Of a stretch of 64,000 bases of DNA, positions 9,872 to 21,800 are shown one piece after another. This stretch comes from Pholis gunnellus. Taxonomy: Eukaryota; Chordata; Actinopteri; Perciformes; Pholidae. Within the stretch, counting starts at the first letter, position 1, and every line of letters starts with the position of its first letter. The notes under the pieces are model-generated. The model saw nothing but the letters and a program-made list of their open reading frames with translations. It searched no databases and was not told the origin of the DNA. The translations under genes were made by a program, and so were the position numbers. Where the stretch lies: NCBI GenBank assembly GCA_910591455.2, contig OU342820.1:3520070-3584069 (forward strand), in the 5' to 3' direction.

Positions 9872-12800
9872 GTAAGTATCTGCACCGTCACTGTCTTAAA
9901 CCGCCTCTTTTATCCTCCTCTCCATGTTGTTGGAGCACAGTCACATGTTTTAGGAGAGAACAACTTGCTTTTAAAAGTAGAACACAGTTTGAAGTATTTT
10001 CAGAGGAATAATGCCTGTTTATCCTGCAGTCTTTACAGTACAATCAGCAGTGGTGAAGAAGATGAGGAACAGCACTGTTCTCTGACAACCTCACAGGATT
10101 ACTGGACCATTTGGTTTTGGCGAAACTAAATCAGTGTGATATTATCAAATAAAATCAGGTTTTGTCTTTATTATGGCACTCTTATGACTCCACAGTGTCG
10201 AAGACCATATTTTGTGAAGGTTTCTAATGCACAGGAACTTTTTTGTCTAAAATACCATTTTATACGGCAGTATTTACATTTGACTTCAATTGAACTAAGC
10301 AGCCTAGACCACAAAGAACAAACCCAGAACAAAAGTACACGAGGAATGTGGACTAGGGTGTCTTCATGTTTTAAACCATATACTGTAATTCTTCATAACA
10401 GCGCTATCAATGAACACAAAGGTAATTCTCAGTGCACTTTTAGATGTGTGCTGATTTGGTTTGGTGCCACATGACACATGGTCACATTCGTCTTTATAAT
10501 TTCTACAGAACATCAGAATAATGTTCTGTGACGGCGCAGCAAGACTTAACGGAGGCCAAGCTCAAACATTAAAAAGGCTCAGTTTATCAGTTATGATGAG
10601 AAGGTACTATTCAAATAGTGAAAACATTTGTAAAATGTCTCCTGTGTCCCAGGAAAGGTAACCTTGATGATGTCGTCAACACGACTCGAGATTGTATAAC
10701 AGAAAGCCTGCATTACAACTCCAAGGAGTTCAGTTGGCATTGGTATTAAACACGTTTGAGTTGCATGATGGTTGATACCATTGCTGCTGGTTAGTTTAGC
10801 CCAGCCGTGACGCTGCTCTCAGTGATACACCAAGCGATTTCTGTGAGATAGAATGCTGTTTCTCAATACATTTTCTGTGTTCAATTCTGTTACTCTCACT
10901 GTGCTGAGTCCATATCATTTCTGACTTTTCACATTTTTTTCTGAAACATCCAACATTAGTGGAAGCCTCCATTGCTCTATAAGTAACTACAAAGAAATTG
11001 ACTATTGTTGAGCCAATTTATAGGCCTTGCGCTGCTGGTTTACCTTAATTTCCTGCCCCATATATCTTTACTTATTTTCTCATTGTCTTTTCTGATGTTG
11101 ATATACGTTTTCTAAGGGACTTTCGAACCACCACACATTTTCAATCTGGCTGGCTATACCTCTATTCAGGTTGTATGAAGGTTTAGCTGTGCTGGAAGAT
11201 TTATGATCATCCTATACACTTAATAATATTGAAAATCAGTGCTTCACTGCCCTCTCTGTTGAAAGGTTTCAATTGTGTTGCCTTTCTGATGTCACAGTGT
11301 GCTACTAGGGCTATCGTTAGTACCACTTTTTGATCTCCAGGGCTTCGGTAATAACAGCGATTATTCAAAGCTTCGATGTACTCAGGTCATTGTAGCAGCA
11401 CATTTGCTCTGTCACTCACCCCCCCATAGGTTTTTTTATGACGAGTCCACAAGTGCTGTTTTTAGGCCTTGTGTGGAGGGTGTAACACACCTCTGTCTCC
11501 TCTCCTCATTCCTCTGTGCAAGCCCATGCACAATGGAGCCTCTGGAGGCTCCGACGAAAGCAACAGCAACGAGGGCTGTGGCTTGGTTTTTATAAGGACG
11601 TGACTCCGGAAGGACTCAACCAGGCTTCACCGTTCTCGATTGCGGCGGATAGTATAGCACTGCAACATGTGTCGGTTTAATATCATACATTTTTAAAGGA
11701 TTCTGTTATTCTACACAGTATTGTAGTTGTATTTTTAACGGTCGTTTTTGAATGATTGAATTGAACTATTTTCCATAGGTTATGTATCTTTTTAATCAAA
11801 AGTGTTATAAGTGCTGGAGTACACTTCTACATCACTGCTTCAAGCGGTTAAAACACTTGAAGTTAGCAAGATTTGCTGTTTTTTTTCACAGCTGGCTTTA
11901 TGGTGCTCTGTAAAAGAATGGCTGCAATGTATTTATTGAGATTCTGGGAGTATTTTCTGAAACATCTTCTGTATGATGTTCCATAATTGTTGTTGCTCAT
12001 TATAAACTTCAGAAAGATTTGATGCAGCTCCCTCCATGGAGATAGTCTCTAGGAATGTCTGAAGTCAATCTTCCTTTCAGCTGATCTGTATCCTTGCCAT
12101 CAGTCTTTTAGCATCAACGTATCCTCCTACAACTGTTTGTATGATGTCCTACAAAAATCATTTTTCGTGCATTTTCCTACAAAAGGCCAGCCACACGTGT
12201 CAGACTTCAGTTCTTTGCGTTGACGTTTGCTACAGGGTTGATCCAGCATAACACTAGCTTCCATCGTATTGCTTATTTCAGGCTAAAAAGTTGGCTTTAA
12301 TGACAGCAGAACATCAACAGATTAGTGTGTGTGCAATAGGCGGTGGAGGACTGGAAGTACTCCAGGATGGACCTGCTTTAAAGGGCCTGGAGGAGGAACC
12401 CTGTTGGGAACCTTGATTGGTTATGAAGGGCAGCCTCAGGGCCCCGTCCCCAACACCCTCAATTTAGATGCCAATCTGCAATCTAATTTACTACTGTCGA
12501 CCTTTCTCAGGAGAAGAGCTCTCTTACCTTAAGGAGACTACAAAGACATCCTCAGAGACGAGCAAAAAAAAGAAGATTAAAAGTTAAAAAAATTTATAAT
12601 GCAAAAGGTTGATAAAAGAAAAGACAAAAAGACCGTAAAAGTCAAATGCTAAATCTATGTCTGGGAGACCTCAAGACCCAGTCTAAGCCTAGGACACAAC
12701 CCTGAACCTCTCTAGTCTCCTCCTCTTTATACCTTGTTATCTGCAGCACCTTTAACCTCCTGGTCCATAGATGGTAGACAACTAAACATTGCCAAATCAT

Positions 12801-13262
12801 TGCATTAAGCTGTTTCCGTAGTCTTAACATTTTGATATGCTTCTTTAAGTAACACTCATTTCTTAAGTTCCTGTCCGGTCTTGTTTTCCTGAACATGTAT
12901 CATTTTTGCAAAGTCTGCACTTATCATCTGTTTCATATGCTGACTCTGACAATTTGATAAATCAGTTAGTTACAATTAGAGATACATTTTAGGTGGATAC
13001 CTCAACACAGTTCCTAAACTTTGCAACGACTTTAACCCAAAACACACATTTTATCACTGCACTTCAATTGACATCAGTCAAATATAAAAGTTCAGTTGTT
13101 GCCGAATGCTTGCCTTTTTGTAGCCTTTCATTGGTCTTGAATGGTTATAATGCAGAAAGCTAAATAAAATGCTCGAGAGCAGGCAATTTCTGCAGAAGAT
13201 GAGGCACTGACTCCATCTTGTTAGAGGTTATTCTGTGAAAGCAGTGAGATAGACAGCAGTAC
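9872..13262. other. No firm gene; repeats and possible unplaced exons
   Basis: A 49-codon open stretch follows the acceptor-like TTTCTACAG at 10511 and ends at AAAG|GTAACC near 10656. It could continue the upstream gene, but it has no recognisable motif. The segment from 11300 to 11650 looks like repeat-derived sequence. The remainder is AT-rich with no supported feature. Confidence 0.4.
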
Positions 13263-13320
13263 CTTTACTCTCCAGACAGAGGTCTTGAAGCTCTTTCTTC
13301 TCTAGATGGAGGGCTTGAAT
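13263..13320 (-). CDS. Isolated exon candidate, coiled-coil-like
   Basis: On the minus strand, ACCACACAG|ATTCAAGCC opens a 58-bp segment reading IQALHLEKKELQDLCLESK. It ends at AAAG|GTACTG. Leucines and charged residues alternate as in a coiled coil. No partner exon was found on either side. It may be a real internal exon of an unplaced minus-strand gene, or chance. It does not belong to the NLR gene by phase or content. Confidence 0.35.
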
Positions 13321-15287
13321 CTGTGTGGTGTTATAACAAGCCAGGGTAAAGAGAAGAGAAAAACAATGGGTATTGCATAAGCATCATGAAGTTTTTGCTT
13401 TTTGTTTAACATGATGATTGTGCTGTCCTCACTAAAAGTTGTTGCAGGAAACGTATTTTTCAGCTAAACAGCCATATTGACATTATGTTCTCCAGCACCG
13501 TATTCTCAAAGGAACAGACAGGATGTTGTGTTTGGCAGAATTTAATGAAGGAAAATATGTCATTTGTAAAAGTGAAAAAGAATGCTCCACCTCCGCCTAA
13601 ATGCTCCTCTATGTTCACCAGCTGGACGCTAACTGGTCCTGTCTGCGGTTTGAAACTATTTTCACTGAACACGAATACAACAGCTTCGTGAAGCCGAAGG
13701 GGAGCCGCAGATTCAGGTGATAATACTCTGAATGTTCATCACATTGTCACATTGTCATTTGATACATTGTCACTATAAAAACAAGAAAATATTGTTTCCA
13801 GCTGCTTTAAAGGTGTACCCCAATTTAAACCAAACCTCTACTCACATGACAATGACCTAATTGAAAGAAAGTTTAAACTGTTGATCCTCATTTTGATAGT
13901 ATAAAACAAGTTAAGGACATTTTCAGTTTTGCTTCGGGTATTTGTTAGCTGCCTCACAGCTTGTCAGGTTCAATCTCTTATCTAACAGCAGCTCCTCATA
14001 AAGCCTTGCAAGGTGTAATTACCAGGCAGCAAACCTCTGCAGCACATTCAGAAGCAGACAAACCAGTTTCACTACATTCTTGGCTACTTCCTTTTTTTGA
14101 ATTGGTGCAATATAACATAAAGGAGAATTGTGAAGCGCCCTACTAACCCTACCTAAAATCACATTTAGTTGTATTGGTAAAGTCCTGACACTTTAAGTTA
14201 AAATCATAAAAATGTCACGAAATCAAACATTATTTATGCAAATATTCATGGTAAACATTTTTTCTGCAATTTATTTTTCATTTAAATGTGGCGATTACTT
14301 CCCTACATACGATTTGATCGCTGATAGTGACGGAGTCCGCCATCCCTGAACTGAATACAAATTGCCTTCCCATGCGCAAAGGATTAACAGGAAGCGAGGC
14401 ATGTGATCCAAGATGGCGAAGGCAAAATGACAGTCCACAGACCAATGGGTGGCGTCGCAATGACTACATTTACTTCTTATATACAGTCATTGGTAATAAT
14501 GTACCATGTTTCTCAGACACATGAATACATGACCAGTTTTCTATAGTGTTTGGTTCATTTTGACGATTGTGTTTAAAACATTACTGATATAAATGAACAT
14601 TCAGCAGCATTAGAAAACATGACTTCCTGTATATACCAGTCAATCAGGTTGTGAGTGATAGCACGCTCTAAATCCATGTTTGCAGGATTGTGCCTTCAAG
14701 TTTCTAAAGTTACATTATGCTACTTCTACTCTATGTTGCAACAGACGAAGTTGCAATCATGTGTTGGAAACTCATTCATTCACCTTAATTCTGCAAATAA
14801 GACATGATTCCAGTGAAGACTTTTCCAGTTGTTTTTTTATTATCAAACAATGCAATACAGTCATAATTTGCCATTGTAGAAGTCAAGGTGTCTTATTGTA
14901 ATGGTATGATAACCCCCCCAAAAAATCTAATCGCTTCCCATGCGCAAAGGATTAACATGCATGTAATCCAGTGAAATGTTATCTCATTGACAACAGCCTC
15001 ATGTATTACTCTTTGTTTACTGTAACAGAGCTGAAATAAAGATACAAATAAACACGCCCACAGTTCCACAAAACCCTGCCGACTGATGCGGCGTTGCCAG
15101 ATTGTGAATGCATGAAGCTCGCGTCACCCTGTCGCTGTGGCCTGTCCGCTCTGTGCATCACGTTCTCACTCCCAAACATGTGAAATACTTTTTTGAAAAA
15201 CGTTGCTGCAGATCACACCTTTAAGTTTCTGTTCATGCATTCTTCTCCCTTACTCTGGTATTTTATTTTTCTGTATTATTTCTTCAT
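13321..15287. other. Intergenic repeats downstream of the NLR gene
   Basis: The segment 13960-14130 is a diverged copy of 28600-28830 (shared CAGCTCCTCAT, GTTAATTACCAGGC-like and AGACAAACCAGTTTC blocks). The block CTTCCCATGCGCAAAGGATT occurs at 14366 and again at 14935, so parts of one repeat family lie in tandem here. 14280-14460 carries the CCAAGATGGCG type of fish repeat. On the minus strand an AATAAA lies at 15262-15267, about 20 bp past the NLR stop codon. Confidence 0.55.
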
Positions 15288-15883
15288 TTAAGGAGATTTT
15301 CCCTCTGAATTCTGTCTGACAGACGTTCCCTCATCTAGCTGACACAGAGACAGTGAGGAGCCATATTGTGAGGAGAAAAGGTCTGAACATGACGAAGATC
15401 TAAAACAAAACCCAGGGTAGAGGGGTTCGGTGAATCTGGAGTAGGAAGTGTAGACGTGTGTCAGTGTGTCAGAGATCATGTAGAAGGACAGAGTGCCAGC
15501 AGGCCAGTCCAGATACACTGCTACTCTGTGAGTTATTCTGCAATGGGGACGTAACGATGTTTGTGTGTTATCGTGCCAGTAAGCATAGTCGTTGTCCAGA
15601 CTCCAGGACTTGTCATTCCTTCCAAACCAGCAGTCAGTATAATTCCCTCTCCTTCTCATTCCTCGGTAAGCCACTGCTATGGAATACATTCCCTTCATCT
15701 CAACTTCCCAGTAACAGCGACCAGTCAACCCAGTTGAACACAGCAGCTGTGGTAAGTAATCAAATCTCTCTGGATGATACAGATAAGGCTGTTTCTCCTT
15801 CACATATTCCACCTTTCTGTTGTCCTCAGACAGTAGTAGCTGTCTGTTTGCTGTGTTTGGGTCCAGTGTGAGTTCACAGGCGT
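15288..15883 (-). CDS. NLR last exon: PRY/SPRY (B30.2) domain
   Basis: It encodes 198 residues after the acceptor TCTCTATCAG. PRY begins ACELTLDPNTANRQLLL and continues HPERFDYLPQLLC. SPRY follows with GRCYWEVEMKG, DCWFGRNDKSWSLD, AVYLDWPAGTLSFY and EPLYPGF. Such domains bind protein or carbohydrate ligands in TRIM and NLR proteins. The family's usual end is near SLCQL. Here another 15 residues (DEGTSVRQNSEGKSP) follow before TAA. About ten extra residues (SSCSDLFSSQ) sit just before that end. Confidence 0.92.
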
Positions 15884-18800
15884 CTGATAGAGAGAAACAA
15901 ATCAGTAGAACATACTGTTATAGAACATTTTAGAGTAGTAAACAATGATGACGTTTAGTACAGTCGAGTACAATTGCCAAGCTATGCAAAGGCATTAATC
16001 ACTAAAGATCACTAAATTGTCAAATGGTGGCTGACTTCCAGATCTGTTAGTGTTAGTGAGTGGCTAGAATACATTAGTAAGTGGCCACATATTTAGGGGC
16101 CAGATATAGACATGTATTTGGTGGAGAAACCAAGCATGTAACATTACACCACTGAGAAATTACTAGATACAAGTCATTAGATACTTCCAGCCATGTTATC
16201 AGTGTTCATGAACAGAACGTCAAATACCACGGTACATGATATCAGTTCAGTGGTAGTTCCAGTTTAACGAGTGACTTTCGGCCAAATGCGTCCATCGTTG
16301 CCGGTGGTGATGGCAGCTGTTGTAAACAGGACCTGTAGGTGTCCTCATTAAAGCCTCAATCAATTTTAAATCCATATTCATCTGTGTTTATTATCTAACC
16401 AACCATTTACGTAAGGTACTACGAGCAACCACAGACGCATTCAGCTGTCACCAGTTAACACGGTCACAAGTTAAACTGAAACACCTGATGCTCTGAAACC
16501 GTCGGGATGCTTTTGGAATTCTGTCAAACTTGAGCATGCTGATGGAATAACGGAACATGACACAATCAGACATTTTGATGCTTGTAACAGTTTTCATTCA
16601 ATGTTTAAAGCTTGAGAACTTGTCTGTGAGAAAGAAAGATTGTAGCCGACCCCTCTCACTCTGGACATGAACTTTTTTTCCCCATCTGCAGTTGGGCTCA
16701 TCAACAAAGCCCGGGACCCCCACTGACTCTGTCGTCCCCAGGACGATTTCCTTCTGCTACACTCCCCTGCACATCCCTTCTATTTAAATACACCTGACAC
16801 TTTTACATACACTTACATTATACTTGTTTATAGTCCTGTTATCTGTGTGTTTGTGCACTTTATTTTATATTTTATTGTACATTTTAATGTTTCTATTTTT
16901 TGCACTGTGTTGAATGTTGTTGATTGTTAATGTTATGCACCACCCGCCATGTCAAATTCCTTGTATGTGGAACAGACCTTGGCAAATAAACGGTTCTGAT
17001 TCTGATTCTGATGGATGGCTGGGGCCAAACATCCAAACGTATAGGCTCACGACAAATGATCATGGACTAAGCAGTCACTTTCAAAGGACTCTCATCACCC
17101 CCGGAGTTTTCCATGTCCACTTTAGCCGCGCTATGTCATGATTACATGCATTTCCACGATTTTTAGCAGCAAATATTACGCAAATAAGACTTTATTAATG
17201 AACACAATTTCTGATTTCTGTTATCAAAACAAATTGTGGAGGGAGAGTTGAGCTTGACCATCAAAGATCTTGATATCTGTAGTATTTTATGTCACGTTTT
17301 ATTTGCCTTTTGTCTGTTTTTTACTGAAGAGTCTTTTGATAGTAGTTTTTCAAACATCTAATTCAATTTAAATTCTGTTGTGTGAATATTTTATGCCACT
17401 TGCCTAATGTGCCTCCCCATTTTAAAGTTAGTTGTAGTCCCTCATCTGGGTTGATTAAAGGTCCCTCCATCTTAAAGGTGCTATATGTTGGATTGGGAGC
17501 ATTTCTATTGTCTCTTAACGGCGCGCAACATGGCGACCGCTGAGCTAACAGTGCAAACAACGGCAACATTTTACGACACTCATTCCTCTGTTACTCTGTG
17601 TGCAGGCCAGGGTCCTGCAAAGTACTGCAGTGGGTCTTAAATTAGCCCATTTGTTAGTTGGGCTGATGTAAAGTAGTCAGTCTGGTGACCTCAACAGAAT
17701 GTGTGCTCTGGGAAAATGGGGAAAAAACAGGACAGACAGGCAAGCAATCCAGGAACTCCAAAATATAGGAACAAGTAATTACAAGGAGGGAAACATAAAG
17801 ATACTACATGGAACTTTTGCTAATGTTGGCGGTCCCTGTGGACAGAAGCAGTAGTGTTTACGACAACCAGAGTCCCTTTAGAACTCCTCTCATTTTACTG
17901 CAGCAGGTCCAGCAATACGGCCTGGGTCTGTCCACGGTGGACTGGTCGCTGCAGGAGGACCCGCTGGAGTCTGAGCTGAAGGAGTTTCTGGTGAACCTGT
18001 ATGTTTTCATGATTTTGTGTAAAAGCCTTTATTGTAGTGGCTAAATCACTGAAAAGACCAACATGATCTAATCACAGGACATTTTGGAGTGCCTGGATTG
18101 CCTTTTTGTTTATCCAATAAAAAAATACTTACACTTTCGCAGTCCAGATGTTAACCTTTGCACTCCGCCATGGTCCACTCTGAAACAATGAACATAGGAA
18201 GAAAAGTATAAGCTATGATGGCCTTTAAGTGTAAAACGCAACATTTAAAAAAACTGAAAGCACAACATTTCCCAAAATGGAAAAAGTAGAGACAAAAACT
18301 CTTGTTCCAAAAAGTTTTCTTGGGAGCGGATCCTCTTCATGGTGTCTGGCATGGTATAACGCCACGTTTCTACAGTAGCCCAGAACGGACAAACCAAACA
18401 CAGGCTCTACAGAGCTCCTTTTACAGTTTTTTTTCCACTAGCCATATATAAAGTATGAGCCATACTTTAGAGTCTCCAGCCTCCACTGTGGATCGTCCAG
18501 TCCAGCAGAGAGGAGCGTCACTCCTGCGTCTCCTGGATGGTTGTAGCTCAGGTCCAGCTCTCGCAGATGGGAGGGGTTGGAGCTCAGAGCTGAGGCCAGA
18601 GATGCACAGCCTTCCTCTGTGACCTGACAGCCTGACAGACTGCAAACATGAATCAATACTCAAGTAACTGTTGTTTTGACTGTGAAGATTCAATGAATCA
18701 GGACGCAGTAACAACAATCATTAATACAACTGATCTGGACTCGTAGATGACACACAGGGTAAGAATCTGTTCAATGTGAGAGAAAATGTTTGTGTGAGAG

Positions 18801-21800
18801 CCTTTAAATCTAACCTGAGTGTTTCCAGTATACATTGAGGAGTCTCAAGACCAGCAGAAAGAAGCTTCACTCCTGAATCCTGCAGGTCGTTGTTATTCAG
18901 GTCCAGCTTTTTCAAACTAGAGGTCTGGGAGCTGAGAGCTGAGGCCAGAGCTTCACAGCTTCTCTCTGACATCTCACACTGACTCAACCTGGATACAATT
19001 AGTATTGATGACAAAGAATATTCTCTTGTGGGTCTGCAACACAAAATACTCAGCCAACAATGGTTTCATATATAATTAAATTTTTTTAAATATATATATC
19101 AACGTCTCTAAAGATAACAAATATTTCACTGTGCTGACCTGAGAGTTTCCAGGTTACAGTGTGGACTCTCCAGTCCAGCAGAGAGAACCTTCACTCCTGG
19201 ATCCTTCAGGTTATTGTTACTCAAGTCCAGCTCTTTCAAGATGGACGTCTGGAGGCTGAGAACTGAGGCCAAAGTTTCACAGCTCTTTTCTGACAGATTA
19301 CAAGCCCTTAGCCTGAAGAAGAATAGAAAATGATCAAACAAACAAATAATGATCTCGGTTAAAAGCTAGAAATGACGGCCAGGGCCTGACGTACTGAATT
19401 CACTGTGTATAAAGATGGACTTAATCCCCATTTGGTATGAAGAAGGGCGTTTGTGGGTGATTTTACGATTTATCCTACAGATTTTCCTTGGTGTGAAAAT
19501 GGGGGAAGTCAAAGATGCTCTGCTAATCTGGTAGATGGAAACATGCTGACACCAACATATCGGCCTAATGGGTAACCAATATGATGACAAAGCCATCAGA
19601 GGAGCAAGACCCCATTAAAGCTCATCAAATGGGCTCCTGTAATGTCAACTACATGTAGGTACTGGCATTTTCTTTTGAGACCCATCTTTAGTCTATATTT
19701 TTACATTTTGGTGATTTGGCACCAGTCCGGTAAATGTATGCTGAATTAGCCATTAGCGGTTTCTGTTTGCAACATACCCATGCATGTAAAGACAACTATC
19801 AATAGATTGCTGTAATAAGAAAAATTAAAAATATGATGATTGATAGGCAAGTTCTGACGCGTATATTTGGATCTTCTTCAACTCTCCCCATTGAGAGGCT
19901 TTTGACTTTCTCTTTTGTCTTTTGTCCCGCTGAATGTCTGTGTCTATTACAGACAAATCCTATAATTTCCCATTGGTTACAATGCCTTTCAGAATGATGA
20001 GTTACATAGTGTGTCACTATATGAAGTGCTGTGAAGAGAAGTTAATCTTCATCTGGATGCTCTGCTAGAAGATCACTTGTACTGTTGCAGATTTGTGCAA
20101 CAGGATGTTGGCTCAACCAATCAGCTTGCTTGACCTCTGCATAGGTTTGCAAAGACATTTATGTTATACACTTAGATGACTTTAGGAAGAATATCATGGT
20201 TGGGCTTAAAATAAGTACATAAATGCAGTCAAATATGCTTATGGAAACAATGTCAAAGGGACAACATGGCACTAATGTAACTTCTTGGGACCTCTCACAC
20301 ATTTTAGTCACTTGTTCAGAGTGTAGCATATTCACACCGATGTGTTTACATTGTCAGTCAGTATAGACTACCATGCCTAGAGAGCAAAAACGGCGTTCCT
20401 TTTGCACACAAAATGACTTACAAATTGTCGTCTCATTCATGCACAAAATGATTATAGCGGGCTGATGTGATAGTACAGAAACCAGCTGACCTGAGAGTTT
20501 CCAGTTTACAGCGGGGATTCTCCAGTCCGGTACTGAACACCAGCACTCCTGAATCCTGCAGGTTGTTCATACTCAGGTCCAGCTGTCTCAGACCAGAGGA
20601 CTTGGAGCTAAGGAATGAGCCCACATCATCACAGCTATTCCACGTCAGGGCACAGCCAATCAAACTAGAAATAGAATAAGTGATAAAGACAAATTCAACT
20701 TTCTATTTAACCAGACATAATCTAGGACTAGAGTCTGATTTAGCAAAAACAAGAAGTTCAGCTAATGTCAAGTCACTCTTTAAATGACAGCCTTCAAACA
20801 GATGTAGGTCTGGTTAAACAGAAAGCTGACCTGAGAGTTTCAAGTCTACAGCGTGGACTCTCCAATCCCACAGAGAGCTGCTTCACTCCTTCGTCGTTCA
20901 AGTCGTTATTATTGAGGTCCAGCTCTTTAAGGCTGGAGGACGGGCAACGGAGAACTGAAGACAGAGCTTTACAACTCATGGATTGTAGCTCACACTTACT
21001 CAGCCTGTAGAAGCATCAATAACAGTCAATGCAGTCTGACAGAACTCAAATTCACTGAAGTTTATTTCTATTAGTTCTGATTGTGTCCTGTTAATTTCTT
21101 ACTCTTTCTTACTAGTTACCTTAGATGACCAATAGGACTAACTGTAAAGGGATCTAGATCCAGGAGCAGCTGCCAGCTCACCTAACCAATGTACACACTC
21201 ATCCTTCAACGCCAGTGCAGCTATACTCTCTTCTAGATAACTGAAAAAGCATAAAGGCAGATTATCATTACTACAATGAGAACAATCGTCATTTCACTTG
21301 AGTGTAGGACCCGTTGATGCCAGTCTTAGAAAATCTAGATGTATAGACGGTAGAGATCCCAGCTATGTAACTGAAACAAAATAATTTGCAGCTCTGATCG
21401 ACCTTGGTGTCCTGGAGACTGTTTCTCCATGATGCAAAAAAAACTCCGGAACATTGAAAATCTGTAAACGGCGAACAGCCCCGTGAACGATGAGCTGAAA
21501 TTCTCACCGGTCCACTCTGCTCACATGCCCTGGTTGTACCATACATCATGGTAATCCATCCAATAGTTGTTGAGATTGTTAAATATTTACCAAAATAAAC
21601 TAGAAAAGATTACCAATCTCTTTAGCATCGATCATCTGGGAACCATAAATGTCTGTACCAAATAAGATGTTTCATATATTTATACCTGGATTAAAGTGGT
21701 GGACTGACCACTGACCTTGAGCCACACAGATATCGTAAAACTGATGTGAAAGACAGCCTTAAGTAAAGCAAGCAGACCTGAGAGTCTCCAGTCTACATTC

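Larger units (their letters stand above)
15884..18132. other. Long NLR intron filled with repeats
   Basis: It holds a LINE 3' end (16680-17013) and a dispersed repeat near 17460-17640 containing AACATGGCGACCGC. The repeat at about 17810-18010 recurs at 54240-54510. No extra exon is required by phase. Confidence 0.6.

Noticed and set aside
10030..10056. Terminal exon (SLQYNQQW and stop) for the unknown plus-strand gene
   Set aside because: Phase fits, but the acceptor context is ordinary and the nine codons carry no testable signal. Kept only as a possibility in the gene note.
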